6,945 nucleotides of DNA. It comes from Chloroflexota bacterium (lineage in GTDB: Bacteria; Chloroflexota; Anaerolineae; Anaerolineales; Villigracilaceae). The notes under the pieces are model-generated. The model ran no database searches. It worked only from the letters and a program-made list of their open reading frames with translations, and was not told the DNA's origin. This document shows, piece by piece, positions 1 through 5,828 of the stretch (position 1 is its first letter; every line of letters starts with the position of its first letter). Location of the stretch: assembly GCA_016191985.1 (NCBI GenBank), contig JACPVB010000017.1:1-6945 (forward strand). Direction: 5' to 3'. Position numbers and translations under genes: made by a program.

Positions 1-80
1 ACAAGGCGCTAAGCACATTGGCAGAAGAAACGAATAAAGTATGACCGCTGGTATAAAAATATTTGATTTGGAAAAAGCAT

Positions 81-86
81 AAGGAG
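81..86 (+). promoter_or_regulatory. Ribosome binding site of the selenoprotein gene
   Basis: AAGGAG lies 5 nt before the ATG at 92, a strong Shine-Dalgarno at good spacing. It fixes the start of the selenoprotein gene. No other start with a comparable site lies upstream in this frame. Confidence 0.75.
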
Positions 87-91
87 TCAAG

Positions 92-1072
92 ATGACAACG
101 GAATCATCAAAAGAGACCTTCGAAGAATTCAAGAACTCGTTTAACTATGGTTCGCGCTCAGACTTAAATTTCAAGTTTCTCAAGATTATGTCTGATGAAG
201 ATGCCAGCCTTTTCTTCCAAGGACTTTTGTGGAAGATAGGCGACGCGCTCAATGATGGGGACTTTTCGCGTCTGGTTGATCATTTCATCGAGACGCAGGC
301 AAAAGCCTATGCGGGTGCGGGACGTTTCACATATGACGACTCGCCTTTCACTCCCTTGCGCGCGCCGTTGACCAAATTGCGATTGGGCTTGATGTCATCC
401 AGCGGGCATTTCGTGTATGGCGACGATCCCAAACCCTTTGGCGTGGAAAATATGTCACAGAAGGATGCGGAAGCGCGTATTGACGATTTCCTGAAAGTCG
501 AGCCACAACTTTCTTTGATCCCGATGGACACCCCCATTGAGAAATTGCGCGTGAGGCATGGCGGCTATGATGTGCGCGCTTCGCTGGCTGACCCCAATGT
601 GAATTTCCCCATCTCCCATTTGCGAGAGTTGCAGAAAGAAGGGCGGATTGGCGAACTGGCTTTCGATGCGTATTCGTTTATGGGTGCCACTTCACAATTA
701 CGCCTACTCAATCACACAGGACCGCAGTGGGTCAAGACGTTCCAGGAAAAGAAAATAGATGCGCTCCTGTTGGTGCCTGTCTGACCCGTATGTCACGTGT
801 CCGTGGGACACGTTGCGAGATTAATGGAAGCGGGTGGCATTCCGACCGTTGTCATTGGCGTGCGAGCTTTCCGAGATCGGCTGGCAGCCATGCGCCTGCC
901 GCGAACCGTCATCACTCCACACCCAATGGGTCGGACACTCGGCGCGCCGGGTGATCATGAAACCCAAAGAAAAGTCATTATTACTGCACTGGATCTTCTT
1001 GAAAACACCAGGGGCTCGGGAACAGTCATCGATTTTCCCGTATATTACCAGTCGGGAGAATCAAAGCCGTGA
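92..1072 (+). CDS. Selenoprotein of the glycine/sarcosine/betaine reductase B (GrdB/PrdB-like) family, in-frame UGA read as selenocysteine
   Basis: I read this as one 326-residue protein, with the TGA at 782-784 decoded as selenocysteine (U231). Upstream and downstream segments are in the same frame (no indel). The joined protein follows the known 'selenoprotein B, glycine/betaine/sarcosine/D-proline reductase' family throughout: an F-TPL segment near 86, a strand R-LGLMSSSGHFVYGDDP (97-113), IPMDTP (143-148), HGGYD (156-160), DPNVNFP (167-173), a YSFMGAT block (194-200), then ALLLVPV-U-PVCH (224-235) and a C-terminal half with GIPTV, PMGRTLG-PGD, and a final DFP. U231 and C234 form a UxxC redox motif. 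In clostridial GrdB and PrdB the selenocysteine attacks the substrate; members outside those operons have no proven substrate, so the reaction is unknown here. Residues 1-75 form an extra N-terminal segment with no recognised domain. No transmembrane segment or signal peptide is visible, so it is probably cytoplasmic. It converges on the HD-GYP gene with 1 nt between stops. The alternative, a nonsense-mutated pseudogene, is less likely because of the hairpin and the intact downstream frame. Confidence 0.87.
782..784 (+). other. UGA selenocysteine codon (residue 231)
   Basis: In-frame TGA between GTC (Val230) and CCC (Pro232). The context V-P-V-U-P-V-C-H puts it at the redox-active position of the family, where homologues carry either Sec or Cys. 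The frame stays open for 95 more codons with family-specific motifs, ending in TGA at 1070-1072. Decoding would require SelB, tRNA-Sec and selenophosphate synthase, none of which is in this window. Confidence 0.85.
785..817 (+). promoter_or_regulatory. Bacterial SECIS element
   Basis: A perfect 8-bp stem, ACGTGTCC (795-802) with GGACACGT (806-813), closes a three-base GTG loop (803-805). After a C794/U814 mismatch the stem can continue with U793-G815, G792-C816 and U791-G817. The loop begins 18 nt after the UGA and its first base is G. Both features agree with the general bacterial SECIS pattern (small apical loop, G in the first two loop positions, loop roughly 16-37 nt after the UGA). The element lies inside the coding region, as usual in bacteria, and would bind SelB on the mRNA. 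A chance hairpin of this quality at this exact place is unlikely, but SelB binding is inferred. Confidence 0.8.
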
Positions 1073-1073
1073 T

Positions 1074-3584
1074 TTATTCTGAGAAATGACCAAAGACGAT
1101 TTCTGGCTCTTCCTGGCAAAGATTCAAGAATACGAGCACTACATTGGGATCAAAACTATGCCCAGATTGTTCTTCTATATATTGGAGAGCTTTTTCTTTT
1201 GTCCAGGCTTTTCTGTAGGGGCGATCCGAGCTGAGGGCATCCCATACATCTATGATTGAGAAGATTCGCACCTGTAAGGGAATTTCTTCTCCTTTCAGAC
1301 CCAGCGGGTAACCGCTTCCATCCCATTTTTCATGATGTGAATAAGGAACTGATATTGCTTGTTGAAGATATGGAATTGAAGACAGAAATTGACGCGCTAG
1401 CTCCGGGTGTCTTCGCATTATTTTCCATTCAGTTTCATCAAGTGGTCCGGGTTTTCGTAGTATGTTGTCTGGAATGCCAATCTTGCCTATGTCGTGCAAC
1501 CATGCACCTCGTCTCAAATGGACTATTTCCGTTTCCGGTACACCCAATCTTTTTGCGAGTCGCGTGCTAAGATCGGTTACCCGCCTTGAATGTCCTTCCG
1601 TTTCCATATCCCGTAGTTCCAAGGCTTTTGCCCAACCTTCAAGCGTCGTGTCATAAGCAACAGACAATTCCAGGTTTTTGTTTTGAAGATGTTGGATGAG
1701 ATTGGAGTTATGGATGGCGATGGCTGCCTGCCCGGCCAAATTCTCAAGAAAGGTGACCCAGCTTGCATTAGGATAGTGTGGATGGCGATGATAGATTTCA
1801 AGCAAGCCCAGAAATTCGCCTTTGGCAAACAAGGGGGCTGAAAAATAAGCTTGAAAGTCCTCATTCAGCGGAACATTGACAGCCTTGTTTTTGTGCATCA
1901 GATCGGGTATTGCCAGAATATCATGGCGTCCTAGCAGTCCTTCCGTTATGTAGTCATCCAAGCGGGCAAAAGGCGCAGTCGATTGACTCGTTCGGAAACC
2001 TCTCCGTGCTGTCGAATTCAAGGTATTGAGAACCGGATTCCAGACAAGAAGGGTTGCCGCGTCCGCCTCTAACTGTGAGATTGCCTGGTCCAGGACTTTT
2101 CCTGATACGGTTCCAATCTCTTCATTGGAAGTAATGGCCATGTCAATGTCGTGCAACGCCTGAATATGATCTAACTGGTGGGTCATTTCGGAGAATAATT
2201 CAGCGTTCCTCATTGCAATTGCAACCAAGGCGCCAAGTGATTCGAGCAGGCGCCGATCATCTTGGTTAAATGCGTTATACGTATACGACTGGATGGACAT
2301 TACACCAACGGCCATGTTATCAGCAAGCAGAGGCACTCCCAACCATGACTTTGCAGGTTTCGCTCCATGCTTTGGCTTTACAGGTAGAGAATCACTGTCC
2401 ATATTTGTTATAAGAAGGGCGCTTTTCTCTTGTACGACCCATCCCGACAGACTGCTTTCATCCAGCGGGATTCTTCCATCGAACTCAAATTCATCGTCTT
2501 CTTTCCCCTCTGCCGACAATAGAATGCGCAATGTATTTTGATCTCGGTCTACCTGCATGAATACAAAAGCGTCCGGGTCAATCATCTGTTTCACTTGCAA
2601 GAACACCTGTTTAACCAACATCGAGATATCCAGTTGGTTATTAATGGCAAGCGCGGTTTGATACAGGCCGAAAAGCTGCTGTTCACTTTGACGGATTTTC
2701 TCTTGCAGGCGGGCATCTTGAATTGCGATGGCTATGGTATCTGCAATTTCACTGGCCATATCCAGATGGTCAGGAGTTAAAACGCTCTCAGGAAGTGCAG
2801 CCATGTTCAACGCACCGACTAGCTTGTTTTCCACCATCAAGGGAATGCTTGCAAAAGACATGACATCCATCGACTTTAGGACATCCCCTGGCGCTTGTGC
2901 CTCGTCCAAGGTTTGAGCGTTTTTCACCAGCCGAATTTTCCCTGCCATTAATTCAGGCGCAATCCCATACTCTTGGATTGTAAAAATTACTCCGGGTTTT
3001 GGCTCTATTTGCACATCACTCTGAACTGCAATAACTTTGGCTTCATTTGCATCGAAGTCAAAAGTGACGATGCTGGCTCTTTGAAACGGAAGCAGGTCAT
3101 CTATCTGGGCCAGTGCTGCCTGGGCAATATCCTCTGGGGAATCGTTTTCTAATATCGCCCTGTATATTTTGTGCAAAATTTCCAATCGCTCGGTAGTGTG
3201 ATCAAGATTCGCTTGGAGCCTGAGGCGCGTTTGGATTTCATTCTTTCGGGCGATAATTCTGGCTATAACAGTTACGACGACAAAGCTCGTGCAACCGGCC
3301 AGCCAAGAAGAAAAAAGCAAACCATCGGTTGAGTTGGGTATGTTTAAAATTTCTTCGGCTAGGATAATCGCCAATCCACCCAGGATTCCGAAAACAGCCA
3401 GAATGTATCCTTTTCTCCAGTCAATCAATAATCCGGCCAGGGAGATTGGAATCACGAGGAGAAAATAGCTTCCATTTTGAAATGGCCATGGGAAACTGGC
3501 AAAGATAATCAAGACCAATGCAAGGCCGTATGCCATGGAATTTGTTATGAAACCATTAGATCGAGGTTTCTCCGAATCGTTCAT
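1074..3584 (-). CDS. Membrane-anchored GAF-GAF-GAF-HD-GYP protein, probable c-di-GMP phosphodiesterase
   Basis: About 836 residues. The numbering here counts from the TTG codon one position upstream (3585-3587), so subtract 1 for the ATG start. Four hydrophobic segments lie near 17-35, 40-56, 60-78 and 90-113, followed by a probable signalling coiled coil (114-145). Three GAF-type sensor regions follow, at about 150-295, 318-465 and 492-628, and then an HD-GYP domain at 645-825. The catalytic set is intact: H666, H698-D699 in LHDIGKIGIPD, the HHE..DGSGYP block (751-761), and D780 with the following VWDALSSDRPYRKA. HD-GYP domains hydrolyse c-di-GMP to pGpG or GMP using a two- or three-metal centre; here this would happen at the inner face of the membrane under control of the GAF ligands. 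I prefer the ATG at 3584 because AAGGA lies 8 nt before it; the adjacent TTG at 3587 is also possible. The GAF ligands cannot be read from the sequence. Confidence 0.9.
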   Translation of the reverse strand: MNDSEKPRSNGFITNSMAYGLALVLIIFASFPWPFQNGSYFLLVIPISLAGLLIDWRKGYILAVFGILGGLAIILAEEILNIPNSTDGLLFSSWLAGCTSFVVVTVIARIIARKNEIQTRLRLQANLDHTTERLEILHKIYRAILENDSPEDIAQAALAQIDDLLPFQRASIVTFDFDANEAKVIAVQSDVQIEPKPGVIFTIQEYGIAPELMAGKIRLVKNAQTLDEAQAPGDVLKSMDVMSFASIPLMVENKLVGALNMAALPESVLTPDHLDMASEIADTIAIAIQDARLQEKIRQSEQQLFGLYQTALAINNQLDISMLVKQVFLQVKQMIDPDAFVFMQVDRDQNTLRILLSAEGKEDDEFEFDGRIPLDESSLSGWVVQEKSALLITNMDSDSLPVKPKHGAKPAKSWLGVPLLADNMAVGVMSIQSYTYNAFNQDDRRLLESLGALVAIAMRNAELFSEMTHQLDHIQALHDIDMAITSNEEIGTVSGKVLDQAISQLEADAATLLVWNPVLNTLNSTARRGFRTSQSTAPFARLDDYITEGLLGRHDILAIPDLMHKNKAVNVPLNEDFQAYFSAPLFAKGEFLGLLEIYHRHPHYPNASWVTFLENLAGQAAIAIHNSNLIQHLQNKNLELSVAYDTTLEGWAKALELRDMETEGHSRRVTDLSTRLAKRLGVPETEIVHLRRGAWLHDIGKIGIPDNILRKPGPLDETEWKIMRRHPELARQFLSSIPYLQQAISVPYSHHEKWDGSGYPLGLKGEEIPLQVRIFSIIDVWDALSSDRPYRKAWTKEKALQYIEEQSGHSFDPNVVLVFLNLCQEEPEIVFGHFSE

Positions 3585-3637
3585 CAAACCATTCCTTCTC
3601 TGGATTCCATTGATAAGATGCTTGGTGAATTCGCACG

Positions 3638-3668
3638 ATTATATTCCACTTCGGATTTACATTGGAAA
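3638..3668 (-). promoter_or_regulatory. Candidate promoter for the GAF/HD-GYP gene
   Basis: On the minus strand a perfect -10 hexamer TATAAT (3643 down to 3638) is preceded at 19 nt by TTTCCA (3668-3663), a 4/6 match to the -35 consensus. The -10 is strong and the -35 weak. Transcription would start near 3631, giving a leader of about 47 nt before the ATG at 3584. Confidence 0.42.
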
Positions 3669-3671
3669 CGA

Positions 3672-3845
3672 TTACGATGGCGCAAGGACCTTCCCACCCT
3701 CATCTATGCAACCGAGCCGCCACTGATGTCCTGCGCGCGACAGCGGTTCATTTGCTTCAGCGGGACCCCATATTCCTCGTTTATAGGTCACAAGCGTCGG
3801 GTTGTTCTGATGCGTCCAGCCATTGAGTACGGGATCAATTTCATT
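3672..3845 (-). pseudogene. Relic of the C-terminal end of glucose-6-phosphate dehydrogenase
   Basis: The minus strand encodes a stretch starting EIDPVLNGW, then an NNPTLVTYKRG segment, IWGPAEANEPLSRAGHQW and a stop at 3672. This matches the conserved end of glucose-6-phosphate 1-dehydrogenase (Zwf), which has the form I-x-W, P-x-Y-x-x-G-x-WGP, then A and R-x-G-x-x-W close to the terminus. The match covers only about 45 codons (roughly 3708-3842). Nothing upstream in this frame or the other two minus frames resembles the rest of the roughly 480-500-residue enzyme, and no ribosome binding site serves this piece. A residue count past the final W also adds a non-family tail (RLGCIDEGG...). I infer a deletion remnant of a zwf gene once read on the minus strand. 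Being the translation of a short functional peptide is the less likely alternative. Confidence 0.6.
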
Positions 3846-3868
3846 GAATAATCTCCTCGACATGTACT

Positions 3869-3899
3869 TTGACAAGCATCGCTTCTTATACGAGATAGT
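3869..3899 (+). promoter_or_regulatory. Possible promoter for the HAD-family gene
   Basis: A perfect -35 hexamer TTGACA (3869-3874) is followed after 19 nt by GATAGT (3894-3899), a 4/6 match to the -10 consensus. The 19-nt spacing is longer than usual and seen in some activator-dependent promoters. Transcription would start near 3906 and leave a leader of about 110 nt before the ATG at 4018. Supported only by hexamer matches. Confidence 0.3.
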
Positions 3900-3961
3900 T
3901 ATCACATGCAATTAATTACAGCTGAATTCAGAGCCTTTCTCCAGTTTGTAAGAAATCTAAA

Positions 3962-3988
3962 GATAAGTCTGTCCATAAACAGACTATC
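3962..3988 (+). repeat. Inverted repeat / hairpin in the leader of the HAD gene
   Basis: GTCTGT (3967-3972) pairs with ACAGAC (3979-3984) around a six-base loop CCATAA, and the stem extends with GATA (3962-3965) to TATC (3985-3988), leaving A3966 bulged: 10 base pairs in all. It ends 15 nt before the GGAG ribosome binding site of the HAD gene. There is no T tract on the plus strand, so it is not an intrinsic terminator for a plus-strand transcript. It could be an operator or a leader hairpin; on the minus strand a TTTAGATTTCTT stretch follows, which makes a weak terminator for that direction conceivable. Confidence 0.45.
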
Positions 3989-4017
3989 AGTTAAAATCAT
4001 CATGGAGATTTCAAAGT

Positions 4018-4764
4018 ATGATTCGAGCGATTATTTTCGATCTGGATGGTACGCTCCTTGCGACCGAACAACTCAAAGCGGAGTCTTTAGCACGTGCCGC
4101 TGTCCAATTAAAACCAGGAGCATTCAGCGAAGCAGATGCTATTTTGGCTTTTGAAGATTTCGTGGGCGGTTCACGCGAGGAAGTCTCCAAAGGAATGTTG
4201 CAGCGCTTTGGATTGGAAGACGCCGCACGCATTCGCATGGCTGAGTTCAGCGCAAATGAACCCTGGCAGGTTTACACCCGTCTGCGTCTGAGAATCTTTG
4301 AAGAATTCCTTGCGGACGAATCCGTTTTGAAAAAAGCCGCATGGACGCATAACATTGATCTGCTTAACAAGGTGCGCGCTGAACAATGCAAGGTGGGTCT
4401 GGCAACCATGTCTTATTGTCCGCAAGTTCAACGTTACCTTCATGCATTGGGCTTGGAGAACGCGTTTGATTTCATCGCCACGCGCGAGGATGTGGAGAAT
4501 CCAAAGCCCGATCCAGAAATTTATCTGCTTGTGGCAAAAGCGCTGGACGTTCCACCTGCCGAATGTATGATTGTGGAAGATTCTGTCGCGGGCGTTCGCG
4601 CCGGACTGGCGGCTGGGTCGCTGGTTCTGGCCGTGGCTACACCGCTGACGAAACGAAAACTGCATGAATCAGGATTGCTGGATGATCACCACATCGTAGA
4701 TCGTCCTGAAGATTTACAGGAAACAATCGCTCATTTAATGGCTCATCACAACACGCAACAGTGA
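4018..4764 (+). CDS. HAD-superfamily hydrolase, beta-phosphoglucomutase-like (phosphatase or phosphomutase)
   Basis: 248 residues, the usual size for HAD subfamily I enzymes with a helical cap. All four HAD motifs are present: DLDGT (8-12) with the nucleophile D8 and acid/base D10, motif II around T130 in LATMS, the motif III lysine K163 in NPKPDPEIY, and the metal-binding acidic pair E187-D188 in VEDSVAGVRAG. Residues about 16-90 form the alpha-helical cap, which sets substrate choice. The family dephosphorylates or isomerises small phosphorylated metabolites such as sugar phosphates or 2-phosphoglycolate; the exact substrate cannot be read here. Cytoplasmic, with no signal or membrane segment. 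The start at 4018 has GGAG (4004-4007) 10 nt upstream. The gene is monocistronic in this window and converges on the diguanylate cyclase gene with 2 nt between the stops. Confidence 0.9.
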   Translation: MIRAIIFDLDGTLLATEQLKAESLARAAVQLKPGAFSEADAILAFEDFVGGSREEVSKGMLQRFGLEDAARIRMAEFSANEPWQVYTRLRLRIFEEFLADESVLKKAAWTHNIDLLNKVRAEQCKVGLATMSYCPQVQRYLHALGLENAFDFIATREDVENPKPDPEIYLLVAKALDVPPAECMIVEDSVAGVRAGLAAGSLVLAVATPLTKRKLHESGLLDDHHIVDRPEDLQETIAHLMAHHNTQQ

Positions 4765-4766
4765 TG

Positions 4767-5753
4767 TTAAGAGTTGTTCCGTGCTCGCTTCTCGCGGTAC
4801 ATATTCGCGTCTGCTGCTTTAAGCGCGTCCACTAGCGGCATTGATTTATCAGCGGTGCTTACTCCAAATGAAATGATCAGGGGGATGTCTTCTTGCTCAT
4901 CATTATGCTTTTCCAATATATGTCGAACTCGGAGTAATATATTTTTGGCTGCCATCGCGTCCGTGTTAGGCAGGATCACAGCAAACTCATCCCCGCCAAT
5001 GCGCGCGACTATGTCATCAGCGCGAAAGGCAGCGGTTAACACTTGTACGGTGCGTTTGAGCATGGCGTCTCCAGCCGCGTGTCCCTGATGATCATTCATT
5101 TCCTTTAGATGATCCACATCTGCCATTGCAAAGCTGACAGGAAATTGTCGCCCGCGTTCGATCCGCGTCAATTCCTCATCAAAAAAACCGCGATTGTACA
5201 ATCCAGTCAATGCATCGTGGATACTTAATTGTTTAAGTTTTTCCTCCATTTGTTTGCGCTCAGTAATGTCGCGAGCGATGGACAGATTAACTTGTATGCC
5301 GTTCAGTTCAAATGCGCGAGTGCTGATTTCAACTGGAATCCTCCGTCCATCTTTGGTAATGTGTATTTGCTCATGAATTATATGTTTGTCAAACGCGAGT
5401 TTCTTCATATTATCATCAAGTGTCGGTAAATGTTCGCTAATATCAAGCGGTCCCATCTGGAGCAATTCCTCGTGGGAGTAGCCCAGCCGTTGGCAGGCGG
5501 TGTCGTTGACCAACAAAAATTTGCCTGGCAGGTTTCCCCCTGTCTGCCTCAGGGAGACAAACAAGGCGTCATTACTGTTGTTGAAAAGAAAAAGATAGAT
5601 TTCCTTGCTATCCTTTAAAATTTCGTTGATTTCCCTGCGCTCTGTGACATCCATTTCAGACGACTGATTAGTGCCGATAGGGCGTCGCTTATGCTCGCGC
5701 GATTGCCTTTTCTCTTTCGCTTGATGGGTCTCGTTTTTTGAAATAGTCTTCAT
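4767..5753 (-). CDS. PAS-GGDEF diguanylate cyclase
   Basis: 328 residues from the ATG at 5753. Residues 1-40 are polar and strongly basic. A PAS domain covers about 48-165 and ends in the PAC-type linker RDITERKQMEEKLKQL. A GGDEF domain covers about 168-325. The active-site loop RIGGDEF is intact (G253-F257), as is the metal-binding aspartate D212 in ADVDHLK, so it should condense two GTP into c-di-GMP. The inhibitory I-site RxxD is present as R244-A-D-D247, five residues before GGDEF, implying product feedback inhibition. No membrane segment, so a soluble enzyme sensing through its PAS domain (ligand unknown). I chose ATG 5753 over a TTG at 5771 because GGAGG (5761-5765) lies 7 nt before the ATG, inside what would be the longer frame. 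It lies 75 nt downstream of the zinc-ribbon HD-GYP gene on the same strand. Confidence 0.93.
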   Translation of the reverse strand: MKTISKNETHQAKEKRQSREHKRRPIGTNQSSEMDVTERREINEILKDSKEIYLFLFNNSNDALFVSLRQTGGNLPGKFLLVNDTACQRLGYSHEELLQMGPLDISEHLPTLDDNMKKLAFDKHIIHEQIHITKDGRRIPVEISTRAFELNGIQVNLSIARDITERKQMEEKLKQLSIHDALTGLYNRGFFDEELTRIERGRQFPVSFAMADVDHLKEMNDHQGHAAGDAMLKRTVQVLTAAFRADDIVARIGGDEFAVILPNTDAMAAKNILLRVRHILEKHNDEQEDIPLIISFGVSTADKSMPLVDALKAADANMYREKRARNNS

Positions 5754-5760
5754 GTCGCAA

Positions 5761-5765
5761 CCTCC
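5761..5765 (-). promoter_or_regulatory. Ribosome binding site that fixes the start of the diguanylate cyclase
   Basis: GGAGG on the minus strand, 7 nt before the ATG at 5753. Because it falls inside the extended frame starting at the TTG at 5771, it favours the shorter protein. Confidence 0.75.
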
Positions 5766-5787
5766 GGTCAAGCCAAGTGGTCATGAT

Positions 5788-5822
5788 ATTTATATTACGT
5801 TGAAGACATTAGCAATATAAAT
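5788..5822 (-). promoter_or_regulatory. AT-rich inverted repeat overlapping a possible promoter upstream of the diguanylate cyclase
   Basis: ATTTATATT (5788-5796) and AATATAAAT (5814-5822) are perfect 9-base reverse complements separated by 17 nt. On the minus strand the arms overlap TTGCTA (5815-5810, 4/6 to -35) and TATAAA (5794-5789, 5/6 to -10), with a short 15-nt spacer. The layout suggests an operator on a dedicated promoter of the cyclase gene. The arms contain no G or C, so a terminator for the upstream HD-GYP gene is unlikely, and a chance AT-rich palindrome remains possible. Confidence 0.35.
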
Positions 5823-5828
5823 GTTGCG

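Noticed and set aside
3..44. Possible C-terminal tail of an upstream plus-strand gene (ends in L-A-E-E-T-N-K-V and a TGA)
   Set aside because: Only 13 codons are visible and they match no family, so it cannot be told apart from chance.
52..57. TATAAA as a -10 element for the selenoprotein gene
   Set aside because: No acceptable -35 lies 15-19 nt upstream; the sequence around 28-36 is purine-rich and unlike TTGACA. The gene may be read from further upstream.
797..1072. A separate 91-residue gene starting at GTG 797
   Set aside because: It has no ribosome binding site, is in the same frame as the preceding ORF and encodes the conserved C-terminal half of the same family. It is the post-selenocysteine part of the selenoprotein.
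3477..3851. 124-residue plus-strand ORF
   Set aside because: It overlaps the start of the HD-GYP gene antisense and the Zwf-like relic, has no recognisable motif and no ribosome binding site.
4171..4665. 164-residue minus-strand ORF inside the HAD gene
   Set aside because: It lies fully antisense to a gene with all HAD motifs and shows no domain of its own.
4752..4783. Hairpin CACGCAACA / TGTTCCGTG spanning the HAD and cyclase stops as a bidirectional terminator
   Set aside because: It has an internal mismatch, a 14-nt loop and no T tract on either side.
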